Part shown: one piece after another, positions 1 to 8,365 of the stretch | Position numbering within the stretch: the first letter of the stretch is position 1 | Layout: every line of letters begins with the position of its first letter | Assembly: GCA_910584095.1 (NCBI GenBank) | Contig: CAJTYU010000042.1 | Location: forward strand, 1 to 16,405 | Reading direction: 5' to 3' | DNA: 16,405 nt | Source of the DNA: an uncultured Dorea sp. | Lineage (GTDB): Bacteria; Bacillota; Clostridia; Lachnospirales; Lachnospiraceae | Notes under the pieces: model-generated | The model's input: only the letters and a program-made list of their open reading frames with translations | What the model was told of the DNA's origin: nothing | Databases searched by the model: none | Program-made: the position numbers and the translations under genes

Positions 1-203
1 TGATAATTGGTGGAGGAATTGGATATGTTCTTTGCTCATTTTTGAAAAACAGCCTAATGAACTATTTGAATTATCAATTTCCATTTGGTATTACAATCAT
101 GAATTGTGCGATTATTATTTTATGTAGTGTGCTGATTACAACAGGGGCCTTGAAACGGCAAAGCAAGTTATCAATGATGGAAACTCTGCGCGATACCTTA
201 TAA
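1..203 (+). CDS. C-terminal end of an FtsX-like ABC transporter permease (5' cut by window)
   Basis: The frame with codons starting at base 3 is open from the window edge to the TAA at 201-203 and encodes about 66 residues. It has a glycine-rich hydrophobic stretch, a short loop containing NYQFPFG, another hydrophobic stretch, then a basic cytosolic tail ending in LRDTL. This matches the last two membrane segments and tail of the permease that starts at 219 (there YHFPIF, then QIKKQSLVHQIRELS) and of those starting at 5938 and 8339. It is therefore the end of another member of the same family. The stop is directly followed by the ribosome site of the next gene, so the two are probably co-transcribed. 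It looks more AT-rich than the permeases further downstream. Everything upstream, including any partner ATPase, lies outside the window. Confidence 0.85.
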   Translation, partial: IIGGGIGYVLCSFLKNSLMNYLNYQFPFGITIMNCAIIILCSVLITTGALKRQSKLSMMETLRDTL

Positions 204-245
204 AGGAGGTGGCAGGCTATGACATGGCCTTTTGAAAATGATACC
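204..245 (+). repeat. Conserved permease start block, copy 1
   Basis: AGGAGG at 204-209, nine bases, then ATG at 219 and the first nine codons (MTWPFENDT). The first 20 coding bases are identical in all four copies in this window. This copy has the most divergent spacer between the ribosome site and the ATG. Confidence 0.8.
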
Positions 246-2594
246 AGCGCTATTGTAAAGAAGCTGGCAAAGCGAAACTTAAAAACGGATAAAAGCAGGA
301 ATATCCTCATTATTATTACGATTGTATTAGCCGCCTGCCTGCTCATGGCAACAACCCTGTATTTTTTTGCTTTCCAAAGAAAATCATTAAATGATGCGGC
401 CGGGCGCTATCAGGCAGTCATCGATGAAGTTGACGATGACATGCTTACAAAATTGGTAAATGATGACAGACTGCAGGTCGGCGTAAGCCATTTGTTGGGT
501 TTGGTTTCCTATGGAGACTATAAATTAACCGTTCGCTCCATGGACGAAACGTTGATGAAATTAGCGAAATATCCTGACCTGGAGGGAACATTGCCAGAAT
601 CCGCAAATGAAATTGCTGTCACAAAGGTATTTCTTGACAGGGCCGGATTCTCCAAGTCCGTAGGTGATACGGTATCGCTGGATTTAGGGGACGGAGAAAA
701 AGAATACATTTTATGCGGCATTTTGCCTGTCGAAGATTCCAATTATTCTGTATTCGTATCCCAGTCCTATATTGAAAATAAGACCAGTGCGCCGGTTTAT
801 TCCGCCTATGTCCGGTTGAAGGGATCTGACGGCTGGTCTGAATCGGCGATACAAGCCGAGTTATCGGCAGTGTGCGGTGAACTTGGAATACAGCCGGGAC
901 AAATGCAATTTTCAACCTATTATTTTTCTCTGATTGAGCAGAGAAGCAGTCAATATATGGCCATAATCGCACTTGTCAGCCTTATTGTCGCTCTGGTATG
1001 CATCCTTGTTATTTACAGCTTGTTTTATGTGTCCATAGCCAGAAAAATAAATGAATACGGAAAGCTTCGGACAATCGGGATCACAGGCAGACAGATGAAA
1101 CGGATTGTCTTTTGGGAGGGACTTTCCCTTTCTATAACAGGTATTCCGATTGGAATATCAGCCGGCACAGTGGCAGGATATATTCTTGTTCCCAAGGGCT
1201 TTAATACCCTGATGGTATTGGTGATTGCCGCCATGACAGCTTTATTTATGTATCTATGCGTTATGATTGCTGTGATCAAACCTGCCAGGACTGCAGCCCG
1301 TGTTACGCCTATTGAAGCAGTCCGTTATTTGGCTGGTAATAACGATGTGGCATTCACACATACAAAAGCGTTACACCGTTCCTTATCAGCGAAAAAATTA
1401 GCTTTCCTTAATTTTGCAAGGAATAGAAAGAAAACGGCTTTAACGGTTTTATCATTAGGGATATGCGGCATTCTGCTGATGGCAAGCTCTGCCTATTTTA
1501 ATTCCATCGACCCCTTAGAGATGGCGCGCAGAAGTTTTCCTTACGGGGAAATCCGTCTTGAATTAGGCGATTATGGGCCGCAGGCACATAACAGTGAGCA
1601 ATATTCTGAACTTCAAAAATCCAATCCGCTTACGGAAGATTTCATAGGATCTATCCGAGGGATAGACGGCGTAGAAACAGTAAAAACATATCAGGGAACG
1701 GTCCTGGATGTCCATATGCCGACAGGGGATGTGGAACCGATTGTTTCAGATGTATATACTCCGGATTCCAGGAAAATGTTGGAACAATATCTGGTTGACG
1801 GTACAGCAGATTTGCAGGAGCTTCTTGATAACAATGGCATAATTATTGAAAACGGCCCTCAATGGGAAGAAACCTTCGGATGGGAGGTGTCTGTTGGAGA
1901 TGAACTTCAAATTGAAGCAAACGGCCGGACATGGAAAGTAAAAGTGATGGGAATTGTGGATGGGAATATCCCATATGGCGGATATGATACGTTATTTATT
2001 CCTTTGGGATTGCTGTCAGAAATTGTACCTGTGGAGAACCTCAATTATCAATTTATCGTAAATACAGATAACAGTAACTGGGAGGCGGTAAAAGAGGAAA
2101 TTCAAAAAATCATTCCACCGGCTTCCAGACTTTATATCAGCACATTGGATGAGTGGGTCGGGGCTTATAGAGAAAAATTGTTGAATTACCGTATTCCGGT
2201 CTATGTGTTCATTATGTTTATCGGAGTTTTTGGTATGATCAATCTGCTGAACACCCTGATAACCAATATCCTGACCCGGAAACGGGAGCTGGGCGTTTTA
2301 CAGGCGGTTGGCCTTAGTGGAAAACAGCTCTCAAAAATGCTGTTGATTGAGGGCTTGTTTTATACATTTGGAGTCCTGCTCCTTTCCGTATCGTTTGGGA
2401 CTCTTATGGGGTATCTTCTTTGTACGGTTTTTAGTGCAATGAGTGTTTTTGGAAAGGTAAGCTATCATTTTCCAATATTTGAAATGTTTAGCTTTTTTCT
2501 ATGGATGCTTGCCGTTCAGATGCTTTTCTCATATTCGACGGTCCGGCAAATAAAAAAGCAGTCTCTGGTACATCAAATACGGGAATTATCATAG
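219..2594 (+). CDS. FtsX-like ABC transporter permease (791 aa)
   Basis: Large integral membrane subunit of a MacB/LolCE/BceB-like ABC transporter. A short cytosolic N-terminus (MTWPFENDT, then a basic Lys/Arg-rich stretch) precedes the first membrane segment at about residues 28-50. A large extracellular domain runs from about 55 to 240. Three membrane segments follow at about 245-360, with the FtsX loop EYGKLRTIGITGRQMKRI near 280-300. The layout then repeats: a membrane segment near 400-425, a second extracellular domain to about 655, and three membrane segments to the basic C-terminus. The second FtsX loop is RKRELGVLQAVGLSGKQL. The start is set by AGGAGG at 204-209, nine bases before the ATG. 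No ATPase lies directly upstream in the window. It may use one encoded further upstream or the one at 2736. Substrate unknown; peptide or antimicrobial efflux or sensing is common for this type but is only inference here. Confidence 0.93.
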   Translation: MTWPFENDTSAIVKKLAKRNLKTDKSRNILIIITIVLAACLLMATTLYFFAFQRKSLNDAAGRYQAVIDEVDDDMLTKLVNDDRLQVGVSHLLGLVSYGDYKLTVRSMDETLMKLAKYPDLEGTLPESANEIAVTKVFLDRAGFSKSVGDTVSLDLGDGEKEYILCGILPVEDSNYSVFVSQSYIENKTSAPVYSAYVRLKGSDGWSESAIQAELSAVCGELGIQPGQMQFSTYYFSLIEQRSSQYMAIIALVSLIVALVCILVIYSLFYVSIARKINEYGKLRTIGITGRQMKRIVFWEGLSLSITGIPIGISAGTVAGYILVPKGFNTLMVLVIAAMTALFMYLCVMIAVIKPARTAARVTPIEAVRYLAGNNDVAFTHTKALHRSLSAKKLAFLNFARNRKKTALTVLSLGICGILLMASSAYFNSIDPLEMARRSFPYGEIRLELGDYGPQAHNSEQYSELQKSNPLTEDFIGSIRGIDGVETVKTYQGTVLDVHMPTGDVEPIVSDVYTPDSRKMLEQYLVDGTADLQELLDNNGIIIENGPQWEETFGWEVSVGDELQIEANGRTWKVKVMGIVDGNIPYGGYDTLFIPLGLLSEIVPVENLNYQFIVNTDNSNWEAVKEEIQKIIPPASRLYISTLDEWVGAYREKLLNYRIPVYVFIMFIGVFGMINLLNTLITNILTRKRELGVLQAVGLSGKQLSKMLLIEGLFYTFGVLLLSVSFGTLMGYLLCTVFSAMSVFGKVSYHFPIFEMFSFFLWMLAVQMLFSYSTVRQIKKQSLVHQIRELS

Positions 2595-2610
2595 ACATTT
2601 TTGAAATGTC
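2594..2610. promoter_or_regulatory. Inverted repeat after the first permease gene
   Basis: GACATTT (2594-2600) and AAATGTC (2604-2610) form a perfect 7-bp dyad with a 3-base centre, starting on the last base of the stop codon. The same half-site recurs in the hairpin at 2672-2697 and partly at 12093-12099. No T-run follows, so an operator is as likely as an RNA hairpin. No function can be assigned. Confidence 0.45.
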
Positions 2611-2618
2611 CGGGTGTT

Positions 2619-2672
2619 GTAACATTTTGCCTTAATTTTCATTAGATTTTTTTGGCTGCCGTAACATTTCGC
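2619..2672 (+). promoter_or_regulatory. Direct repeat GTAACATTTYGC, possible regulator site
   Basis: GTAACATTTTGC at 2619-2630 and GTAACATTTCGC at 2661-2672 match at 11 of 12 positions and start 42 bp apart, which is four helical turns. The AACATTTC core of the second copy also occurs in the LytTR-like repeat at 12043-12050. This could be a paired regulator site for the ATPase operon. The middle repeat expected at 21 bp is poor, so binding by the LytTR regulator is only a guess. Confidence 0.35.
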
Positions 2673-2697
2673 GGACATTTGGGTTTTACAATGTCCG
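2672..2697 (+). promoter_or_regulatory. Hairpin/operator overlapping a candidate promoter of the ABC operon
   Basis: CGGACATT (2672-2679) and AATGTCCG (2690-2697) form a perfect 8-bp inverted repeat with a 10-base loop. A -10-like TACAAT (2687-2692) overlaps the right arm, and no good -35 lies 16-18 bases upstream, as often seen at activator-dependent promoters. Transcription starting near 2699 would leave a leader of about 37 bases before the ATPase ATG. No T-run follows, so a terminator is unlikely. Confidence 0.4.
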
Positions 2698-2735
2698 TAT
2701 CAACAAGTAAAAAGCCTTGAAAGGAGCATTTGATT

Positions 2736-3500
2736 ATGAATGTATTACAAACAATTGACCTGAAAAAGTATTATGGCAGCGAGCCGAACGTCACCCGTGC
2801 CTTGGACGGCGTCAGCCTGTCTGTGGAACAGGGGGAGTTTGTGGCGGTGGTGGGAACTTCTGGCAGCGGCAAGTCCACCCTGCTCCATATGATGGGAGGA
2901 CTGGATACGCCTACCTCCGGCAGTGTGATTGTCCGCGGGGATGAGCTGGCCAAAAAAAATGATGAGGAACTGACCATCTTCCGCCGCCGTAACATCGGCT
3001 TTATCTTCCAGAACTATAACCTTGTCCCAATCCTGAATGTCTATGAGAACATTGTCCTTCCTGTGGAGCTGGACGGTGATACGGCGGATGAGAGATTCAT
3101 GGATGAGATTGTGGAAATGCTGGCTTTGGAAGACAGGCTTATGAATATGCCGAACAACCTTTCCGGCGGACAGCAGCAGCGTGTGGCGATCGCCCGTGCC
3201 CTGATTACAAAGCCGGCGATCATCCTGGCTGACGAGCCTACCGGGAACCTGGACAGTAAGACCAGCGCCGATGTGCTTGGCCTTTTAAAACGCACCAGCA
3301 TGGAGTTTAACCAGACTATCGTTATGATTACCCACAATAATGAGATTGCCCAGCTTGCCGACCGCATTGTCCGCATTGAGGACGGCCGGATTGTTGGAGG
3401 AGGAAGGCAAGTGCGAAGCACTTCTGGAATGCCTTCCGATGAATTGCCGCCGAATGCCGGTAAGAGAGCGCGGATTCGAAAAGGAGGCGGAAAATCATGA
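2736..3500 (+). CDS. ABC transporter ATP-binding protein (LolD/MacB/BceA type, 254 aa)
   Basis: Cytosolic ATPase that powers the adjacent FtsX-type permeases. All core motifs are intact: Walker A GTSGSGKST (residues 40-48), Q-loop glutamine at 92 (FIFQNYNL), signature LSGGQ (142-146), Walker B IILADE (162-167) with the D-loop NLDS, and the switch histidine at 200. The length is slightly above the usual 220-230 because of a basic tail of about 35 residues after RIEDGRIV. The DNA for that tail holds a strong inverted repeat (3402-3437). The start is taken as the ATG at 2736, nine bases after AAGGAG (2721-2726). An in-frame TTG at 2730 is only three bases from the ribosome site and is less likely. 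The stop overlaps the next ATG (ATGA), indicating translational coupling to the permease at 3497. It is the only ATPase gene in the window, next to four complete-length permease genes. Confidence 0.95.
   Translation: MNVLQTIDLKKYYGSEPNVTRALDGVSLSVEQGEFVAVVGTSGSGKSTLLHMMGGLDTPTSGSVIVRGDELAKKNDEELTIFRRRNIGFIFQNYNLVPILNVYENIVLPVELDGDTADERFMDEIVEMLALEDRLMNMPNNLSGGQQQRVAIARALITKPAIILADEPTGNLDSKTSADVLGLLKRTSMEFNQTIVMITHNNEIAQLADRIVRIEDGRIVGGGRQVRSTSGMPSDELPPNAGKRARIRKGGGKS
3402..3437 (+). repeat. Nested inverted repeat in the 3' end of the ATPase gene
   Basis: The outer arms GGAAGGC (3402-3408) and GCCTTCC (3431-3437) enclose a perfect 6-bp stem, AAGTGC/GCACTT (3409-3414 and 3418-3423), with loop GAA. 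It encodes part of the extra C-terminal tail of the ATPase, beyond the point where family members usually end. It could be a small mobile palindrome (REP-like) that inserted in frame, or an mRNA structure that modulates translation of the coupled permease. Confidence 0.6.
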
Positions 3501-3523
3501 CATGGCCTTTTGAAAACGATACC
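3482..3523 (+). repeat. Conserved permease start block, copy 2
   Basis: AGGAGG at 3482-3487 lies inside the last codons of the ATPase gene. Nine bases follow, then ATG at 3497. The first 20 coding bases are identical to the other copies, with one synonymous T-to-C change at +21. It differs from copy 1 in the ribosome-site spacer. Confidence 0.8.
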
Positions 3524-5920
3524 AGCTTTGTTGTAAAGAAGCTGGCAAATAGAAATATGAAAGCAGATAAGAGAAGCCGGCTGCTTTTGATTTTTACGAT
3601 TGCGCTCTCTGTCTGTATGGTTTTTTCAATCGTATTGATTTCGGCAGGTTTACAGGAGAAATATAAGAATACACAGAGAAACAAAGCCCAGATCGGCATT
3701 TTGGGAATTACGGATGAGCAGTCGGCCCGGCTGCTTCAGAATGAAGATGTTTTATGGATCGGCGAGTACTCAGCAATCGGGCTGTTTTATGTGGAGGACA
3801 AGACGATCACGGTTGCATATGGAAATCAGGATTATTTTTTGCATCAAGAAGAAAAGACGCTGTAGGGAAATACTCCGCAAAAAGGAAATGAGATCATGCT
3901 GCCGCAAAATTATATTGATTATCTGGGGAAACCATACCAGGCCGGCGATACCGTTTCGCTTGACCTGACCGGCACAGGCCGGGAAGCAGAATATATTCTT
4001 TCGGGTATTCTAAATGATACGAAGGAGAGCGATGGTTATTTCATCTATGTAAACAAAGAACTTGCACGCGTCTTATCAGAGGATACGTTTCAGGTAACTG
4101 CTTATACAAGACTTAATACGAAGGCAATCAGTTCGTCAGCTATTCTTGATTTTGCCGAAGGGGTAATACAGGGTACGGACATAGTAAAAGAACAGATCAA
4201 CCTTACAGAATATTTTGCGGTTATGTCGGGCGCCATTAACTCAGGAATTCCGATTCCGGTTCCGATTCTGGCTGTACTGACGGCGATTCTGGCTGCAACG
4301 ATCGTCTATGGTGTTTTTTATACAAAGATTGTAAAAAACGTTCAGATGTTCGGGCAGCTGCGGACGATTGGAATGACCAAAAAGCAGATGAAAAAAATGG
4401 CGGGAAAAGAGGGGCGCCTGTATGCCTTAGCAGGGATCCCGCTGGGGCTTTTAACCGGCGTTTTGGTTGGAGTTGTTGGCTGTCCCGATGGGTTCCGTAT
4501 AAAAACAGCGGTTCTTTACGCTGTACTGATTGCGGCGGCAGCTTTTGCGACCGTGAATCTTGCGATTTTTGGTCCTGTCCGGGTGGCAATGCATACTTCT
4601 CCGGTAGAGGGTACGAGATATCTTGTGTATGCAGGAGATAAAATGAAGAATGTGCCAAAGCGGAGGCTGCACCGAAGATTCACTCCGTTCAATTTGGCGA
4701 AAATGAATATACAGAGGAACCGGAAGAAGGCAGTCCTGACACTTTTCATGCTTGGAATGAGCGGGGCGTTTCTGCTGGTCACTTCCACGGCCGCCGGTTC
4801 GATTGACCCGGAAAAACAGGCAAATTTTAAGTACTATCCCTATGGCAATATTCTGATACAGATAAAAAACACGGTGGGAAGTTCTTTTGATAAGGAGTCG
4901 GAGCCGTACGGAAGCTCAAAGCTGCAGCTTGAGGGAAATCCGTTGGAAGCACAGGCGCTTATTCAGGAATTGGAAACAATAAATGGGATAGAAAAGATTA
5001 CCAGATGTGATTGTATCAATATGACGGTTACATTTCCGGGCGGGAGCGGATCGATCACGAGCATTACCGATTTTTTTCCGACCTTAGACCGGGAACAGAT
5101 AGAAGAAAAGCAGGCTGTATTATCCGATGGGATGGCAGACTATGATGATATGGTCACAAGAAATGGAATATTAGCCGAAGAAGGCACTGCGAAAGTCGGG
5201 GATACTCTGAAAATAGAAGGAAGGGCCCCCGACGGCAGCAGCTTTGAGATGGAATCTGTTGTAGTGGGGACATACGACAGGGCGGATCTGATGCAGGACA
5301 GCCCCAGTGTTCCCGGCAGCCCTTATTTTATCATGACGTATGATACGGCAAAAAAGCTGACAGGGATTACGGAGCAGACTGGGATTCTGGCTGTGAAAGC
5401 TTCCGACGGATGCTTCCAGGAAGTTCTGGATGCGGTCCGGGGGCTGGCGGAGCAGAATGGGGAAATAGAGGTAAATGCGGTTGAACAGACGATTGCAAAT
5501 ATTCAGTACAGATATCAGGCGTCGATAAAGGCGATGTATATGATCTCAGCCATTTTATTTATCTTTGGCAGCATCAGCCTTATGAACATGTTTCTGGTTG
5601 ATTTTCAGAATAGGAAATGCGAATTTGGCCTGTTTGAGGCTGTAGGGACGACGAAAAAGCAGTTAAACAGAATGCTGGACAGAGAAATCGGAATCTATCT
5701 TGGCGGTTCGCTGGTAATATCCCTTTTATGCGGCAGTATTTTCAGTGTCATTGTGTGCAAACGGTTAGATATCATAAATCACTGCATTACTTTGAAATTG
5801 CCGTGGATGTTTCTGCTGGCTCTGGCTGCTGTGCTGGCGGTAATCTATTTGCTTTTTTCTGTATATGCCAGGTCGGAACTAAAGAAAACGAGTATCTTGT
5901 CTGCAATCAGGGATGATTAA
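3497..5920 (+). pseudogene. FtsX-like ABC permease interrupted by an in-frame amber codon
   Basis: Same family and layout as the permeases at 219, 5938 and 8339, beginning MTWPFENDTSFVVKKL. The frame is open for 122 codons, meets TAG at 3863-3865, then continues in the same frame to the TAA at 5918-5920, so no frameshift is involved. Translating through gives about 807 residues, close to its paralogues (790-795). The stop sits where the paralogues have Glu or Lys: L-stop-GNTP aligns with LEGTLP and LAKGRLP. A single-base change such as GAG or AAG to TAG would explain it. Everything after the stop looks intact, including both FtsX loops (GQLRTIGMTKKQMKK and CEFGLFEAVGTTKKQ) and the membrane segments. 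Restart is possible at ATG 3896, nine bases after AAAAAGGA, giving 674 residues that lack the first membrane segment and part of the first extracellular domain. It is a recent pseudogene, a split protein, a suppressed stop, or a sequencing error. Confidence 0.85.
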
Positions 5921-5922
5921 TA

Positions 5923-5964
5923 AGGAGGTAGAAGATCATGACATGGCCTTTTGAAAATGATACC
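5923..5964 (+). repeat. Conserved permease start block, copy 3
   Basis: AGGAGG at 5923-5928 directly follows the previous stop codon. Nine bases follow, then ATG at 5938 and the MTWPFENDT codons. It is identical to copy 1 through +27. Confidence 0.8.
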
Positions 5965-8325
5965 AGCGCCATTACCCGCAGGTTATCCAACGCCCGTCTC
6001 AGGCAGAACCGTTTCAGGAACCGTCTGATTGGGATTATTATTTTTATGGCTGCGGCCATTCTGGCATTTGTTTCTTCTTATGCCTATAACATTACAAAGG
6101 GATATGCGGCATCAACGGCATATCAGGGGATTTTCCAAAATCTCTCGCAGGAGAATCTTTCCCTGCTGAAAGAAGAACCCCGTATCTTAAGGATGGGTGT
6201 TTACCAGTCTGTGGGAATGACGGAGCAGGAGGATGGTATCACAATGGGAGTCGTATGTTCGGATGAGACAACCATGCAGCTCTCCAACATCACCCTGGCC
6301 AAAGGGGATATGCCGCAGGCGGCAGACGAACTGCTTGTAGAAAAGGGATATCTGGACGCCTTAAATCTGGATGCCGGGATCGGTGATATGCTGTCTGTCC
6401 GTTACCGCAATCAGGCAAGCCGCCAGTTAGAGACAAAGGACTTCCGGATTACAGGTTTTATTCAGACAACCGCTGAGAATGACAGGGACAGGGTCGCGTT
6501 TAACGCCATTGTTTCACAAGATTTTGTACGGGAAAATCCTGCCCTTTCTGCCGGATCCGCAGCAGCCATGATTTCTGTCCGTGATGTTGCAAGCTATACA
6601 AATCAGGAACTGAAAGAACTGGTACAAAATATTGGTTTGGCCTGCAAAGTTTCTGCAGACAACATTCAGGTAAATCATCTGTACATTGACAGTAACAATA
6701 TGTCAAAGGAGACGGTACTGACCGTTCTGCTCGTTGGGCTGGTTTTGATCGGTATATGCTCTCTGGTTGTTTACAATATATTTTATCTTTCCGTAATCAA
6801 TCATGTAGCTTCCTTTGGTCAGCTGCGCACGATTGGTACAACAAAGAAGCAGATCAAACGGATCATTTCAAGGGAAGGAAACTATCTTGCGCTTCATTTC
6901 ATCCCATTTGGGTGTATTGCAGGCGGAATGCTGTCCTTTCTCATAGACCGGGACGCTTTTCAGGCTCTTCCTGATATTGTAATCGCCTTTTTATCAGGAA
7001 TCGTTGTATTTGCCTGCGTAAGGCTTTCTATTTTGAAACCGGCAAAAATAGCTATGTCGGTTTCACCTGTGGAAGCCTTCCGTTACAGCGGTTATACCGG
7101 TATAAAAAAGATGAAAAAGAGCGGGAAACATCTTACGCCGCTTTCCCTTGCGGCCATGAACCTGTTCCGTAACAGGAAGAAAAGCATATTGACTTTTACT
7201 TCACTGGTTTTGAGCGGAATGCTGTTTGTGGGGATCTCTTCCCTGCTGTCCTCCCTTGATCCACAGCGGAGGGCAAAGCAAAGTTTTCCTTACGGGGGAA
7301 GTTATGTGGTAGAATTGAACCGGGCACTGGTTACGCCTGCGTGTTCCCTCACAGAATTACAGGAAGGCAATCTGTTGACAGATGAATTGAGAAACCATAT
7401 TTTGTCGATAGATGGAGTGAAAGAAGTCATCTGCAGGCAGGAAATATGCGCCGGGGTAGACGGGGCGGAAACAGCGATCCGGAGTATGAACGCAGAGGAT
7501 TATAAAGAATTAAAGGCCAGGGTAATGGCCGGGGAATTGCCGGATTGGGACCATACAGGGGAAAATTCCCTTATCATTAATATGGGCAGTCCGGAATTAG
7601 AATATTTGCAGAAGAGCTATGAGGTGGGGGATACAGTCACTTTTTCGCAGACAGGAAATAACCCGCAGAGCAGTCTTACCTATACGGTATCCGCTGTTAT
7701 TTTTGACAGAGACAGCTCTGACAGCTTTATCCTTCCTGCAGGCGAAATGGATCAGGCGGTTCCCTATAATGCAAGCAGTGCATTTGTGATCCGGGCAGAA
7801 ACAGACAGTGATGCCCAAATTGAGAAGGAATTATATTCGTTGGTTTCATCAAGCGATACTTTGCGCCTGAAGACACTAAAAGATATGACGATGCAGTACA
7901 AAAGCGTTTTCAGTACGATTTCCATTGCGGCATATGCTCTGTTAGCTATAATTATCATGTTCAGTATCATTAACCTGGTCAATACCAGTATGACAAATAT
8001 CATTTCCAGAAGGAAAGAGATGGGTCTGTTCCGTGCGGTTGGCCTGGATGGCAGGCAGCTTTACCATATGATCGGCTTTGAGAACGCGTTCCAGACACTT
8101 GGCAGCTTTGCCGTCTCCCTTGTCTGCGGCCTGGGAATCGGAAAAGTAATGTGCTCTGCCGTGGGAAATGTGCCTGGATTCAGTTTTGTGGATTATACGT
8201 TCCCCGCTGTGTCAGCTCTCTTATATTTTTTCCTGGTTTTTATGATTCAATTAGCGCTTACAAAATGGGCCGGCATGTATTGCAGAAAAGATAGTGTAGT
8301 AGAACAACTCCGTGTGACGGAATAG
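5938..8325 (+). CDS. FtsX-like ABC transporter permease (795 aa)
   Basis: Full-length permease of the same family. After MTWPFENDTSAI comes a basic stretch, a first membrane segment at about residues 29-50, and a first extracellular domain to about 255. Three membrane segments follow, with the FtsX loop ASFGQLRTIGTTKKQIKRI. A fifth membrane segment lies near 415-435 (LTFTSLVLSGMLFVG), then a second extracellular domain, then three final segments with loop RRKEMGLFRAVGLDGRQL. The C-terminus ends in a short basic tail (KDSVVEQLRVTE). The start is fixed by AGGAGG at 5923-5928, nine bases before the ATG and 17 bases after the previous stop. The stop TAG (8323-8325) forms part of the ribosome site of the next permease, so the two are translated in tandem. 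It probably pairs with the ATPase at 2736. Which permeases pair with each other cannot be seen. Confidence 0.94.
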   Translation: MTWPFENDTSAITRRLSNARLRQNRFRNRLIGIIIFMAAAILAFVSSYAYNITKGYAASTAYQGIFQNLSQENLSLLKEEPRILRMGVYQSVGMTEQEDGITMGVVCSDETTMQLSNITLAKGDMPQAADELLVEKGYLDALNLDAGIGDMLSVRYRNQASRQLETKDFRITGFIQTTAENDRDRVAFNAIVSQDFVRENPALSAGSAAAMISVRDVASYTNQELKELVQNIGLACKVSADNIQVNHLYIDSNNMSKETVLTVLLVGLVLIGICSLVVYNIFYLSVINHVASFGQLRTIGTTKKQIKRIISREGNYLALHFIPFGCIAGGMLSFLIDRDAFQALPDIVIAFLSGIVVFACVRLSILKPAKIAMSVSPVEAFRYSGYTGIKKMKKSGKHLTPLSLAAMNLFRNRKKSILTFTSLVLSGMLFVGISSLLSSLDPQRRAKQSFPYGGSYVVELNRALVTPACSLTELQEGNLLTDELRNHILSIDGVKEVICRQEICAGVDGAETAIRSMNAEDYKELKARVMAGELPDWDHTGENSLIINMGSPELEYLQKSYEVGDTVTFSQTGNNPQSSLTYTVSAVIFDRDSSDSFILPAGEMDQAVPYNASSAFVIRAETDSDAQIEKELYSLVSSSDTLRLKTLKDMTMQYKSVFSTISIAAYALLAIIIMFSIINLVNTSMTNIISRRKEMGLFRAVGLDGRQLYHMIGFENAFQTLGSFAVSLVCGLGIGKVMCSAVGNVPGFSFVDYTFPAVSALLYFFLVFMIQLALTKWAGMYCRKDSVVEQLRVTE

Positions 8326-8365
8326 GAGGTGATGGATCATGACATGGCCTTTTGAAAATGACACC
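8324..8365 (+). repeat. Conserved permease start block, copy 4
   Basis: AGGAGG at 8324-8329 overlaps the stop codon of the previous gene. Nine bases follow, then ATG at 8339. The first 20 coding bases are identical to the other copies, with one synonymous T-to-C change at +24. Just after +27 it diverges (Gly instead of Ser). Confidence 0.8.

Noticed and set aside
2672..2697. Perfect hairpin as a transcription terminator of the upstream permease operon.
   Set aside because: The loop is 10 bases and no T-run follows; overlap with a -10-like TACAAT suits an operator better.
2730..2735. TTG at 2730 as the start of the ATPase gene.
   Set aside because: Only three bases from AAGGAG; ATG 2736 has the normal nine-base spacing.
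3041..3421. Long open frame on the minus strand opposite the ATPase, and similar minus-strand frames opposite the permeases.
   Set aside because: They mirror strongly supported plus-strand genes, have no ribosome sites in context, and their translations show no recognisable domains.
3896..5920. A separate, naturally short permease gene starting at ATG 3896.
   Set aside because: It is in the same frame as the upstream 122 codons and lacks the first membrane segment that all paralogues have; one gene with a nonsense codon is simpler. Restart is noted as a possibility.
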